Assembly: GCA_030562195.1 (NCBI GenBank)
Contig: JAUJPP010000005.1
Span: forward strand, 40,101,106-40,165,105
Length of the DNA: 64,000 nucleotides
Source of the DNA: Nipponacmea schrenckii
Taxonomy: Eukaryota > Mollusca > Gastropoda > Lottiidae
Direction of reading: 5' to 3'
The translations under genes were made by a program, and so were the position numbers. The first letter of the stretch is position 1; the number at the start of each line of letters is the position of its first letter. Positions 1-12,610 of this stretch are shown piece after piece. The notes beneath the pieces are model-generated. The model was not told the DNA's origin. It made no database searches and worked only from the letters and a program-made list of their open reading frames with translations.

Positions 1-893
1 ACCGTATCCACAGTCACCCACGTGTTCCTACAAAGGATGGAAAGTCAATTAATTGTCCTGCACAAGTCTAGATTTGTCTTGTACGATGCTAAATTTGGTT
101 TACGATCACGAAGTTGATATCACTCGTGGGTTTTATTTAGAACGATAACAACAATTAAACCAATAATCGTTAACGTGATTCTTTAGTTCTCTTGTAACTA
201 ACCATAGTGATTTACAAAATATCACATAAAATTTGAACAAATCCGCTTATTTCCAGACACTATTGTTGTAAAAAATTTAAACATTTTGTATCAAAATAGA
301 GCCAAACAAAACATGACGACGAACTTGTTGTGTATTTGTCTAAAATTGTGACGTAGAAGAAGTCTAGTGACGTCAGAACGTGACGAAATTACAAAAATGG
401 CGTTACAGAAATAACTAAAAATAGCTAAGATAGAATCAATAAAAAATAGTTGACATGTTGTTGAAAAGCTGCCGTGATTTATCTAAATGAAATCAATTAG
501 GAAACAAGATTAGCTTCGTGTCTAATGACGATAGAGTTGTCTTTTTATGAAGCACAGAACGAAAGGATCCAAGTTGACAATTTATAGGCTAAGTTTCAGT
601 GGCATTTGCTATCTTTTTTAAACTGCATATTCTAAAGAATGAAATAAAATAGATCTTGACAGAATTCTGGAATTTCAGTTTCAGTTTCAGTTTCAGTTTA
701 AATCAACTGGAATCCAGGAATCTTGAAATTCTGTGCTTTCACTTCCAAGATTTTTATATTTAAGACTCCCAGGTTTCCAATGTTGATTGAGATACTGATT
801 AAGCTATGAATCAATTACAGGAATTAGGTTTAGTTGTTAAATATTATTACCTGATATTGTTTATCTGAAGCTAAACTGAGCTTCGGAAGAGTT
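1..893. other. Non-genic stretch before the 45-bp array
   Basis: I see no gene. The sequence is A+T-rich with stops in all frames at short spacing. It holds a small TTTCAG microsatellite (listed separately) and one TGACGTCA octamer at 368-375. Confidence 0.6.
673..699 (+). repeat. (TTTCAG)n microsatellite
   Basis: About four and a half uninterrupted copies of the hexamer TTTCAG are visible. The strand is arbitrary. Confidence 0.85.
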
Positions 894-3670
894 GGATATG
901 TTTTACTGCAGCACAGTACCCTTCTAACAATGTATTAGGATACGCGTTTACTGCTGCACAGTTCCCTTCTAACAATGTATTAGGATACGCGTTTACTGCT
1001 GCACAGTTCCCTTCTAACAATGTATTTAGGATACGCGTTTACTGCTGCACAGTTCCCTTCTAACAATGTATTAGGATAAGCGTTTACTACTGCACAGTTC
1101 CCTTCTAACAATGTTTTAGGATACGCGTTTACTGCTGCACAGTTCCCTTCTAACAATGTATTAGGATACGCGTTTACTGCTGCACAGTTCCCTTCTAACA
1201 ATGTATTAGGATACGCGTTTACTGCTGCACAGTTCCCTTCTAACAATGTATTAGGATAAGCGTTTACTACTGCACAGTTCCCTTCTAACAATGTTTAGGA
1301 TACGCGTTTACTGGTGCACAGTTCCTTCTAACAATGTATTAGGATACCGTTTACTGTGCACAGTTCCCTTCTAACAATGTATTAGGATACACGTTTACTG
1401 GTGCACAGGACCCTTCTAACAATGTATTAGGATACACGTTTTCTGCTGCACAGTTCCCTTCTAACAATGTATTAGGATACGCGTTTACTGGTGCACAGTT
1501 CCTTCTAACAATGTATTAGGATACGCGTTTACTGCTGCACAGTTCCCTTCTAACAATGTATCAGGACACACGTTTACTACTGCACAGTTCCCTTCTAACA
1601 TTGTATTAGGATACGCGTTTACTGGTGCACAGTTCCCTTCTAACAATGTATTAGGATACGCGTTTACTGGTGCACAGGACCCTTCTAACAATGTATTAGG
1701 ATACGCGTTTACTGGTGCACAGTTACCTTCTAACAATGTATTAGGATACACGTTTACTGCTGCACAGTTCCCTTCTAACAATGTATTAGGATACACGTTT
1801 ACTGCTGCACAGTTCCCTTCTAACAATGTATTAGGATACGCGTTTACTGCTGCACAGTTCCCTTCTAACAATGTATTAGGATACACGTTTTCTGCTGCAC
1901 AGTTCCCTTCTAACAATGTATTAGGATACGCGTTTACTGCTGCACAGTTCCCTTCTAACAATGTATTAGGAACCGTTTACTCTGCACAGTTCCCTTCTAA
2001 CAATGTATTAGGATACGCGTTTACTGTGCACAGTTCCCTTCTAACAATGTATTAGGATACGCGTTTACTGTGCACAGTCCCTTCTAACAATGTATTAGGA
2101 TACGCGTTTACTGCTGCACAGTTCCCTTCTAACAATGTATTAGGATACGCGTTTACTGTGCACAGTTCCCTTCTAACAATGTATTAGGATACGCGTTTAC
2201 TGTGCACAGTTCCCTTCTAACAATGTATTAGGATACCGTTTACTGCTGCACAGTTCCCTTCTAACAATGTATTAGGATACGCGTTTACTGCTGCACAGTT
2301 CCCTTCTAACAATGTATTAGGATACGCGTTTACTGCTGCACAGTTCCCTTCTAACAATGTATTAGGATACGCGTTTACTGCTGCACAGTTCCCTTCTAAC
2401 AATGTATTAGGATACGCGTTTACTGCTGCACAGTTCCCTTCTAACAATGTATTAGGATACGCGTTTACTGCTGCACAGTTCCCTTCTAACAATGTATTAG
2501 GATACGCGTTTACTGCTGCACAGTTCCCTTCTAACAATGTATTAGGATACGCGTTTACTGCTGCACAGTTCCCTTCTAACAATGTATTAGGATACGCGTA
2601 CTGGTGCACAGTTCCCTTCTAACAATGTATTAGGATACGCGTTACTGGTGCACAGTTCCCTTCTAACAATGTATTAGGATACGCGTTTACTGCTGCACAG
2701 TTCCCTTCTAACAATGTATTAGGATACGCGTTTACTGCTGCACAGTTCCCTTCTAACAATGTATTTAGGATACGCGTTTACTGCTGCACAGTTCCCTTCT
2801 AACAATGTATTAGGATACGCGTTTACTGCTGCACAGTTCCCTTCTAACAATGTATTAGGATACGCGTTTACTGCTGCACAGTTCCCTTCTAACAATGTTT
2901 TAGGATACGCGTTTACTGCTGCACAGTTCCCTTCTAACAATGTATTAGGATACGCGTTTACTGCTGCACAGTTCCCTTCTAACAATGTATTAGGATACGC
3001 GTTTACTGCTGCACAGTTCCCTTCTAACAATGTATTAGGATACGCGTTTACTGCTGCACAGTTCCCTTCTAACAATGTATTAGGATACGCGTTTACTGCT
3101 GCACAGTTCCCTTCTAACAATGTATTAGGATACGCGTTTACTGCTGCACAGTTCCCTTCTAACAATGTATTAGGATACGCGTTTACTGCTGCACAGTTCC
3201 CTTCTAACAATGTATTAGGATACGCGTTTACTGCTGCACAGTTCCCTTCTAACAATGTATTAGGATACGCGTTTACTGCTGCACAGTTCCCTTCTAACAA
3301 TGTATTAGGATACGCGTTTACTGCTGCACAGTTCCCTTCTAACAATGTATTAGGATACGCGTTTACTGCTGCACAGTTCCCTTCTAACAATGTATTAGGA
3401 TACGCGTTTACTGGTGCACAGTTCCCTTCTAACAATGTATTAGGATACGCGTTTACTGCTGCACAGTTCCCTTCTAACAATGTATTAGGATACGCGTTTA
3501 CTGGTGCACAGTTCCCTTCTAACAATGTATTAGGATACGCGTTTACTGCTGCACAGTTCCCTTCTAACAATGTATTAGGATACGCGTTTACTGCTGCACA
3601 GTTCCCTTCTAACAATGAAATTAGGATACGCGTTTACTGCTGCACAGTTCCCTTCTAACAACCAATTAGG
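894..3670. repeat. 45-bp minisatellite, about 61 units
   Basis: Seen directly: the unit contains ATTAGGATACGCGTTTACTG followed by CTGCACAGTTCCCTTCTAAC, and identical positions recur every 45 bases. The unit holds one ACGCGT palindrome, which carries its only CpGs. The left part (894 to about 2250) is degenerate, with single-base indels and variants (GGTGCAC, ACTGCAC, TTCTGC). The right part (about 2236-2592 and 2680-3620) is nearly uniform. A four-unit block is duplicated inside the left part, because the rare variant GGATAAGCG recurs 180 bases apart at 1074 and 1254. Because 45 is a multiple of three, long open frames exist on both strands: plus 2759-3658 repeating NVLGYAFTAAQFPSN, minus 2719-3615 repeating LLEGNCAAVNAYPNT. 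Frameshifts in the left half and the lack of flanking coding signals argue against a real protein. I treat it as satellite-like DNA. Confidence 0.97.
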
Positions 3671-4549
3671 CCTACATAACGTGTCACGGAAATCCAGACT
3701 GCATAACAAACATATTAATATCAACTCATTTTAAAACTTGTTCCTATTTTACATCTGATCAACCAGTCATTTAAATCCGTCGACCTGTTTATGGCCACAA
3801 GGCCATCGTATTTAAAAATAGACTTTGTTGTTGTTTTGATTTGTTAGCGATAATCCCTGATCAATGTAGAACATCTCGTCTAATTCTTTATTAATTCCTA
3901 CAGCAGGGATATATACCATTAATAGGCTTTACATGTCGTCAAATATTAATTAAGGCCGGCTATAACGACCATCACACCTGGCTTTGATCGATTGACCTCG
4001 CGCGTGGGGTTAAAGCGGAAATAATATCAGTAAAAGGGAAATAAAAGTTAAATATAGATATTAATACAGAATTTAACGGCCATTATCATATTTATATCTC
4101 CAAAAACAATGTTATACTTCTAGTCTCGATTATCAAACCACGATTACATGCAAAATATATCACTATATTCTGTCTGGAAAAATGTGATTACAATATTTTG
4201 AATCGCATCATTAACTTTATTGGTTCTTTTCCTTCTTACTCGCGATACCGCTTTTATTTGAACCGACCTCGTATAATGCCATGAATATGGAAAGTGGTAT
4301 GGAACAATCGAATCAAATTGAACATTCTAGTTCAATAAATTGATCAAAGACTATAAAAAAAAAAAACAATAGTTATTATTCATAGAAAAGCACTCAAACG
4401 TTAAGTCGACTAAGCCTTCTGTTCTTAGGATGTAGGAGGTAGGCTAATAGTGCAACTGTTCTTACAAATTTCCTATCAGTTGTGTAATGACTGGGTTTTT
4501 GAGCTTGAAATATATCTAGCTAACATCTTAGTGAAAAATGAAACGATAA
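3671..4549. other. Non-genic stretch after the 45-bp array
   Basis: A+T-rich sequence with no recognisable gene or repeat. Only homopolymer runs such as the A-tract near 4355 stand out. Confidence 0.55.
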
Positions 4550-4664
4550 CGATAGGACAGCGGCTTAGCCTACTCTTTTTACGAATTCCAACTATCGAGG
4601 GCTCTTTAAAGTGCACAGTCTGTAACACACGGGGCCTCTATTTATTGTCTCATTCAAACGTCAG
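4550..4664 (-). mobile_element. SINE-A central fragment
   Basis: This block matches the middle of the full SINE-A copy at 24939-25284 in the same minus orientation. Shared stretches include GCCTACTCTTTTTACGA, CCAACTATCGAGGG, GTGCACAGTCTGTAACACAC and the GGGCCTC/ATTGTC region. Both the tRNA-like head and the 3' tail are missing, so it is an old internal fragment. A 73-codon open frame across it is a by-product. Confidence 0.75.
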
Positions 4665-6377
4665 GTATTAGGGGCACTTTTTATTATTTATAGTGTTTGT
4701 TTGTTGTTGGTAACAATCTGGTATCTTCATTGATAATTAGAAACGAATTGTCGCTTATCATCGCTCATCACTACCATCTTTCTTAGTAAAAAAACCTACT
4801 TTCTGAGGAACACACTGACCTCAATTAAGGTCAAGGCCATATATAATCGTCGCACGTTAAATCTTTCTTTGACTTTCATCCTCTGCAATGCAAATATACC
4901 ATTCTGTTTCTTAAAAGTTATATGTTATCCACTAGATAATCTCATCTACTAATAATTAAGGTCAACAAGTCCTAATTTCTATGTAATGTTAGTTAGTCGC
5001 GTATTTCCAGTAGGCCTAGTAACCTTCCTTATCAAAGTATGTCGAGAAGAGATAAGAGTTCCATGGCCTTTCTTTCAGAGATAAAAAAAACTATTCATTA
5101 TTTTTTGAGAAAACATAAAAATTGATGAAAGAAGATTATATTCTAATCCACGTGTTACTTGCACTTATATCAAAATGGCGGATTGGATTTGTTTTCAGGA
5201 AGTATGACTGAACTCTCGGGTTAGGAACTAACGACCAGGGGGGCCTTTTCTCTAAAATTTAATTAAGATAAAATTCAGATTTTAAGAAAGACAGATAATC
5301 TTGTTGGATTTTAAATCGATTTTAGTGAATGACCAATCAGATAAGCTGAACACTAAATTCATTTTAATCTAAGATTATAATAATGAGGCTCCCGCAATCT
5401 GTGATGGCCTCAGATTGGGGTTTTACTGTCCTCACAAGGTTATTAGTTATGATGTTATGAAATTTGCCTGACACCTGGACTGCAATAATAATAGCTATCT
5501 TTTCTATATCACTAAAGTTTTTAAATGTAGCATTTTAATTGGTTGTACACTATCGAACACAGCCAATCAGAGCTGTGTAGGCTACAGTCCTTAAGTCAAG
5601 GCTAAAGGCTCTGTTTGGCTGAAGGGGGTCGTTAACTTAGCTACACGTCTTGATGCAGTACACTAGTGCAGTCCTTCGAAAACAAAGTGCAAAAACGACC
5701 AATATTTGCATATGCTGAGCCAATTATTTTATATAATTTTTTGAAAGGCTATGTGCGATTTATTACCTTGTTCTTTTTCTTTGATATTTCTTCTCTTATA
5801 TTTTATCAGTCGATAACACTAATTCATCGCAAAATTTTACTTAATGATATTTTAGCGGGAATCTGATAAAACGCCGTTTGATCATTGATACTTGAAGCGG
5901 GAATGTGGAATCAAGATGGCGCGTAGTCAAGCATGACGTAGATAAGATTTATACCCCATACCGTACAGCGGAGCGGTTATTCAACTATGAACTTTTGTCC
6001 TTTACGTTCATGTTTTACAATTATGTAGCACGCAACGTTCGAGACTAATTTAAGGTAGAAATTGGCTGATTGACTTCAATAAGAGCTTATCAATAATAGG
6101 TTTTATTTGTGATAGCAGACGTTAACTTGTCAACAACCAACCAACCATTTCCATATGCGTGATGACCAATCCATCTGTAGCCGAGCTCCGTAAATAAAAA
6201 ACATTAAGCTGAGCATGATTAGAATAAACCAAGTCTAGCAGAAAATACACCAACCTTGATGACTATAATATATCTAAAATAGATCGACAGGACCTGGTCT
6301 CAGACACAAAATGAAATGAGGTTTACCTTCTACTTTTTTTGTTACTGGCCGCAGTGGCGGCGCCAGCCTCCAAATCA
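4665..6377. other. Non-genic stretch
   Basis: No gene is supported. The longest open frame is about 66 codons (5666-5866, plus), rich in Phe and Ile as expected of A+T-rich chance frames. A small inverted repeat (ACACAGC/GCTGTGT) lies near 5560-5580. Confidence 0.55.
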
Positions 6378-6393
6378 CCCCCCCCCCCCCCCC
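6378..6393 (+). repeat. Poly(C) tract, 16 bases
   Basis: An uninterrupted run of C is visible. It is one of seven G or C runs of 10 or more in the window. The exact length may be unreliable in the assembly. Confidence 0.85.
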
Positions 6394-8039
6394 AAAGCAG
6401 CATTATTTAAAAAATGAATTCGATGGATTCCGACAAATATTTTAGGGCAAATCATATACAATTATAATCTTTAAATACTAAATGGTGATTTTTATTACGA
6501 TAATACAAACCGGGTTGTAGCCGCGTGGGTCGAGTGCAGTTGTAAGTACAAATAATTTTTCTAAGGGGGGCAGGGCATGAAGTTGAGATTTAAATGTTAT
6601 GTTGCAGAATCCTTAATTTCGAAGATCCGTTTGTGTCTTGTTCTGAAGGTGTGTTTTGATTTGATTGACGTTGAAGAGGACAGCTGTGGTTGTTTCAAAC
6701 CAACCGAGTGGTCATAACTTTTCTGTAAACCGGAAGTAATAAGAATTAACCCAAATTCACGTATGACAAAATAAGCCAATATGCTTAATCATAAAATATC
6801 AATTGACGACATTGTTTCAAAGACTTAAAATAGTAATTAAAAAAAACTATCTCTTTCTGTTCCGGCTTTTATAACAAATTTCCAGTAGAAAACATGGACT
6901 GGAAAAAACCCTTTCGGGCACCTGTTGGAAATTAGTCACATCGGCGTAATGATATTTTACACTTAAATGGTTGCTTTGTAGTCGTTGAATACTTGGTCAA
7001 TAAGAAACCTCATACGCCACCGGGAATTAATGAATAATGAACACAAAAATCTATCGAACCATCCGTTAATACAGTATAAAGTGTAATGTTGTGTAAAGGC
7101 AGTAATCGAGTTATATTTGTTTCAGAATTAGGTCACTAGTGAAGGTTGCACGTGTGTTTTACTATGGTTTAATTGTGTGTTTAGTTAATATAAAGAGCCA
7201 ACTATTTCCGAAGTGTTTTTGGTTGGCTTCGTTGAATAAATATGAAAAGGAAGCGGAAGCAATATTTTATGGCACGTGTTAAAATCGAATTAGATAATTT
7301 CAAAGGCGAGTTCAGTGGTGTTACATACATGTACTATGTGCTTTAAGATAAAAATCACGATTGCATATCTACGGTACCTAAAACTGAACTCGCCTCCTTG
7401 CCTATTCTCGCAATTCAAATTTATAGGAGATAGCAAAAGAGCTACCTTTGGGTGGAGTTGACTTGTTCAGAGCGTTGTATGAAAAAGAAATGGCTGATGC
7501 CAATTTTAAATTGTGTCGTTTAATACCATTCATCTAACGAGTTTTTATTTAGGTTAAAGGTGTAAAACTCCATTTCATTAAAGAACGTGTTAAACGGTAT
7601 GGAGTACTGAATATATTAAATTATCAGGCCTTATAAACACAAAACTTCGGTAATTTTCTACCACATTACGTGAATAACAGTACAATATAACTTACTGCAC
7701 CAATTGTTCATTATCAAAGCTAAAATTAGTTAGTTCAAAGAAACTCGCACCTGTTGAGCGTCAGTTGTATTAAAAAGATGTTTTAATTTTTAATAGGTAC
7801 TTTAATTGAGAAACGTTACCTTGATATTGATTTGTGTAATAAAATCTGTTTAATGTCGTTATGCTCTCAGATCATTCAACTTGTATCTGATGCCTTTGTT
7901 CTAATTTTCAAGTTGTTGATACCATCCATATTAACGTCATCTTTCAAAACTAAATATGAACATTTTTAACTAGTTGTATGTAAAGAATCTATAGCGCTGC
8001 TTTTAATTGTGAATATATAGCCACTCTAGTACTACCAGT
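6394..8039. other. Non-genic stretch
   Basis: Nothing recognisable on either strand. A 60-codon minus frame at 6597-6779 has no family resemblance that I can see. Confidence 0.55.
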
Positions 8040-8335
8040 TCTAGTATATGTATCGCATCGTGACCCTTGTATCATGATATATATCGCATCGTGACCCTTG
8101 TATCATGATATGTATCGCATCGTGGCCCAGGTATCTCGGTACGTATCGCAACGCAGCATGGAATGATTGGCGATGCCCACCACTTTCGTGAAATAAGGGT
8201 TCATTCACCAACATGTAATAAGTCCCCAACTTTCATTAAACGAATGAGCGCTGTCGTCCAATATCGCGATACGATATCATGGCAAATCGTATAGTGATAC
8301 ATTGTTTTACCGATATATCGTGCCAGCACTAAATT
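8040..8335. mobile_element. Possible non-autonomous DNA transposon with 31-bp subrepeats
   Basis: Positions 8043-8150 hold about three and a half copies of a 31-bp unit (TATCGCATCGTGACCCTTGT then ATCATGATA), starting at 8051, 8082 and 8113. A second GATACGAT/ATATCG-rich block lies at 8258-8330. The outer edges are weakly inverted: CTAGTACTACCAG on the left, and TTAGTGCTGGCA as the reverse complement of the right edge. GATATCGTATCG-type ends are common in non-autonomous DNA elements of animals. That family assignment is inference, and no clean target duplication is visible. Confidence 0.4.
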
Positions 8336-8400
8336 CAGCACTATCTTAATAAAGTAGTTATTCTAACTGAACTTTTATTTCATTTACATATTTATTTACT

Positions 8401-8465
8401 GTCTTCATTAGCCCATTAGCTAAGGTGAGGACGTAAAACTTCATTCATTTCATTTCATTTATTTC
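8401..8465 (+). mobile_element. SINE-A 3' tail fragment
   Basis: The piece reads CTTCATTAGCCCATTAGCTA, then AGGACGTAAAACTTCATTCA, ending in repeated CATTT. This is the diagnostic 3' end of SINE-A in plus orientation. The rest of the element is absent. Confidence 0.8.
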
Positions 8466-9171
8466 TAACTGAACAAATCCGAAAATTTCGTATGTCATTC
8501 TTCAATGAAAACGTCATTGCAATGTCTTCATTTGGGAAAACAGATTCCAGAATGTGGCTATTACGAAAAAAATATAAAAGACGTTCAATCTAATAAGAAC
8601 AATGAACACCGACATTTCGAATCGATATATTTCGTACACGCATGTGAAGTGCATTGTTCATTACTCAATTCAGCCGTGAATCAGTGAATGCAGGGTAATT
8701 ACCGGACAATAAACCTTCTATATTGAATAAATCATCAAAGAGGTCAATGCACCTGCTGATACACGTGCGTGAAGGTCACGTACTTTTTCAATGCATAATC
8801 AATCTATACTTGATGAACTATTTGACGCTATATCTTCACTACATGTATATTGTTATTTTTTAGTTGATAACTCTTTTAGAGTGATTAAGAATTATTTCAC
8901 TTATCTTCAGTTAAACTTTTGTCACAAATTTTGCAGAACACTACATAAAAAAGAAAACAAAAAATGGGTGGAAAGAGGAATAAATAAATATATATCTTAC
9001 GGACGCCTACGGAAGTCCTGATTTTACTCAAATCAAAGGATGAGAGAAATCGAACGTCTCTTTTGAATATGAAATTAAGATGAAATATATCTCTCGAATA
9101 TTTATAAAAAACAAAACTTTTTACTTTGTATTTCTCCCTTTTCAAATATAACCCAATAAAAACCCCTTTTT
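8466..9171. other. Non-genic stretch
   Basis: Only short A+T-rich open frames (60 to 82 codons) on both strands, none recognisable. Confidence 0.55.
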
Positions 9172-9480
9172 TAGAGGGTCAGAATCGTTGTTGCAATCTA
9201 AATAAGGTCTTCAATATTCGCCCGTAGAGCAAACATAAAGTCTTTTTTTCATAAGCAAATTAGTTCTACACAAGGTCAGGTCGGGTCTAACATTTAGCCC
9301 ATGGAGATAAACATAATAAACTCTTTATTTTACATGGGTCAGAATTAGGTTCAATACATAACAACATGGTCATGTCTAACATTAGGCCCGTAGAGACAAA
9401 CATAGACTTTTTATTTTTACATGGGTCAGAATTAGGTCCAATACATAAGGACATGGGACAATACCATGAACACGAAAATA
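9172..9480 (-). mobile_element. Tandem copies of a retrotransposon-like 3' tail (family G)
   Basis: On the minus strand the segment repeats a block containing CCTAATTCTGACCCATGTAA followed by an AATAAA-type signal. The two clearest copies start 87 bases apart on the plus text (9332 and 9419), with a degenerate copy near 9174. The same block recurs in plus orientation at 47700-47815, where it ends in an ATT microsatellite. That is the kind of tail seen in several non-LTR retrotransposons. No reverse transcriptase is present here. The short open frames at 9287-9632 are by-products. Confidence 0.55.
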
Positions 9481-11058
9481 TATACACGAATGTTGATGCA
9501 GATTATGCTTTTGTACTTTATTTAAATATATATAGAAACGTTCCTATAGCAATTAGGATGATTTTAGATGATTTAAGCTATGTGGACTCTCTAAAAGGGA
9601 GACCCAAGTACGGAAACCAGACGACGCACTAATAGAGTGAGATTATTCTGCCTACAGAATTGCTAACAATCTTGCGTTTGTTCTCAATATCATTTTAGAG
9701 AACCCATGTACTATATATAGGTCAAATTGTACTTCAATGCCACCTGTTGTTCTTTCAAACCAATAAGATAGTCCGTACAATGGGTAATTAAACAACGAAA
9801 TAATAAATAAAACATTCTGGTTAATGGAATATGCCCACTGCCTGTCAATAATGTGATGTTAATGGATGTTAAGATCTGCCCTTAACGAAGCAGAACATTG
9901 TAAGACAGTCGATCTTACTGTACATGAGTTGGGATAAAGTCGGGATTTGACTAGACACGGTGTCCGGTGGGGGATTATCGATAGAGTTATAAATAGAAGA
10001 AGTGAAAAGGTGCCACGAGGTATGGGTCCGAACCATAGAGTAAATTTATTTAATTTATTGTGTTCCAATCAAAATTTCGCACAAGGCCCGTCTTTATTTA
10101 CATAAAACAACTCCCGTCTCGGCGGCCATATTGGATTCCCCATGACGTCTTCAATGCTTGTGACGTCGTATGCTTCAAGTGCACGCTTTAGATGTTTTAT
10201 ATAACTGTATGTCTGGACACGGTGCGGGTACGATTCGTCTCTACTGTATCGATAATCCTACACCTCAATTAATCCAGGCAAGAGTTTCTTCTTAGACCTG
10301 CTTGTAGATAAAATGAGCCTAAGCTGATATGTTGCTTTTGTTTTGTACACTGGCTGTCACAATTCAACTGTGTTGTAAATAAAATGAAAGGAATCATTAT
10401 AGTCATTATATATTATAAGTCTACACAAATATATCCCGAATATGCGGGGATACTTAATTTGAACTAGTCGAACGTGTTGGACATTAACTGGGTCGTGGAC
10501 ATTGTATAACAGTATAAGAGTCGTGCTCAATTTATGTTAGGTCAGTTCAATATAGGTCATAATGTCAACAACTGTAGTCCTAATAGTCCATAATTGATGA
10601 ATATTCATGAATATTGTCATAAAAGTCAATAATGACTAGTATATATATCATTTAATGACCAGTTGTTTGATATTGTATTAATTATTATCATAAAAACCTA
10701 GTCTAATTATGCTTATGAATATTCATTACGTTTAATCTCTGTTTGGTCAAATGGTCAGTGCCCGTTCTACTTGATATCTCTGAAATAAGTACCATCATGT
10801 GAAGACTATAACCCAATTCGAGGTGACCATAACAACATCTGAAGCCTGAAACCTCGTCTCTTTCATCGGAATAGATTTGCTATTTTCGAGGTTGATTCGG
10901 GTCTTCAATAGTCTTCAGAAGAAGCCTGCTAGAAATGCATAACTAGCATAATTTGTTTAAAAAAAAAACCTTATACTTTGAAATTTCACTTTAATGCTGT
11001 GTCTTTTTTCTATCACAGAGTCTCAAGAAAGGACAAGTCGTCATTTTTAGATTTCATT
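9481..11058. other. Non-genic stretch
   Basis: No gene seen. It contains a perfect 16-base palindrome AATATTCATGAATATT near 10603 and a cluster of ATTCAT/ATGAAT words around 10590-10730. A motif CTGTATCGATAATCC near 10244 resembles one arm of the hairpin at 46885-46973. Confidence 0.55.
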
Positions 11059-11695
11059 GATAAATCTGTTTAACAAGGAACACGAAAGAATAAATCTGTA
11101 TAACAAGGAACACGAGGGAATAAATATGTATAACAAGGAACACGAGGGAATAAATATGTATAACAAGGAACACGAGGGAATAAATCTGTTAAACAAGGAA
11201 CACGAAATAATAAATCTGTTTAACAAGGAACACGAGGGAATAAATATGTATAACAAGGAACACGAGGGAATAAATATGTATAACAAGGAACACGAGGGAA
11301 TAAATATGTATAACAAGGAACACGAGGGAATAAATATGTATTTAAAAAGGAACACGTGGGAATAAATATGTATAACAAGGAACACGAGGGAATAAATCTG
11401 TATAACAAGGAACATGAGGGAATAAATCTGTATAACAAGGAACACGAGGGAATAAATCTGTATAACAAGGAACACGAGGGAATAAATCTGTATAACAAGG
11501 AACAAGAGGGAATAAATCTGTATAACAAGGAACAAGAGGGAATAAATTGTATAACAAGGAACAGAGGGAATAAATCTGTTAACAAGGAACAGAGGAATAA
11601 ATCTGTATAACAAGGAACAAGAGGGAATAAATCTGTACAAAAAAGGGATAAAATGTTAAAAGGAAAAGGAATAAATCTTTAACGGACAAGAGAAT
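11059..11695. repeat. 30-bp minisatellite, about 19 units plus decayed edge
   Basis: The unit is AATAAATCTGTATAACAAGG followed by AACACGAGGG, and it recurs every 30 bases from 11059 to about 11640. A decayed remnant runs to about 11695. Variants alternate CTGTAT, ATGTAT and CTGTTT. The period is a multiple of three, so the array is open in several frames on both strands (plus: NMYNKEHEGI repeated). Single-base deletions cluster at 11543-11605. These frames are better explained as by-products of the period than as genes. Confidence 0.96.
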
Positions 11696-12610
11696 AATGT
11701 CAGATATTAAATGTTACAAAGATGAAAGACAATATAGGTAATGTTAGCAGGGTTAAAAAAGCATTGTATGTCCACGTCCTATGAACATTGCAATTTTTTA
11801 TCTGTAAAAATCTATGCCATATGTGTCATTGACCGACTCAATTGTGGCAGAATGGACAAGTCAACTTTGTCGTCAAAATTTGATCGATTTTAAACAATTT
11901 AACCTCATTTTATAGTTTTCAATGGGTCTTTTTAGAAAAAGGTCAACAATCAATTAAATGATATTGGATTGTAACAATTTTACCCTTTTTAACGTCTTTA
12001 CTTACTAAAATTAGGAACAAAATTACCGAGGAAAAAATAGGTGAGTGAGCAGAGCAGTGTCCACAAATTTCCAGGAGATGCAATTCTTAAATGTCCATGT
12101 CAAACGATAAAACAAATAAAATGAAATAGGAATTGGGGTAGGGCTGTGTGTAACCAGTCCCCTTTCTCCCCCGTAGATACGCTACTGTGTAACAAAAAAA
12201 TGCCATATTCTAAATGTTATAATATTTTTCAATATGGAGCAAGAAAAAACAAGTCACTTGTTCGTCTAGGTCGCGTTTAAACGATATAACCTATTTCGTA
12301 TATATCTGATATAGATTAACATTGTGCGATTTTTACAAAATCTGAACGCAATGTACCAGTTCCCATCTGATTGTAATATAAAACCTGAATGGCTAACGGC
12401 ACGTTACACCCGTCATTCATACAATAACTCGATCTTGTTCAACCAGTTTTCACTCTTTATTTCATTCATAAGTTAGGGTGAGGTTTGATGTCTTGTTTTT
12501 CTTGTGTATGTGACACGCATAAAAATTGAATGAGTTTACCAGCTTACTCTCTTTCTCTTGATATAACCAATGTTATTCTGTCTTGTAGGCCATTTATAAA
12601 TATGTTTTAT
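11696..12610. other. Non-genic stretch between two arrays
   Basis: A+T-rich spacer with no recognisable element or open frame. Confidence 0.55.

Noticed and set aside
894..3670. CRISPR-like array
   Set aside because: The 45-bp units abut directly, with no unique spacers, in eukaryotic DNA.
11059..11640. Overlapping open frames of up to 197 codons in the 30-bp array
   Set aside because: They exist on both strands and in several frames only because the period is 30. Single-base deletions break them at the right edge, and no start, signal or flanking exon context is seen.
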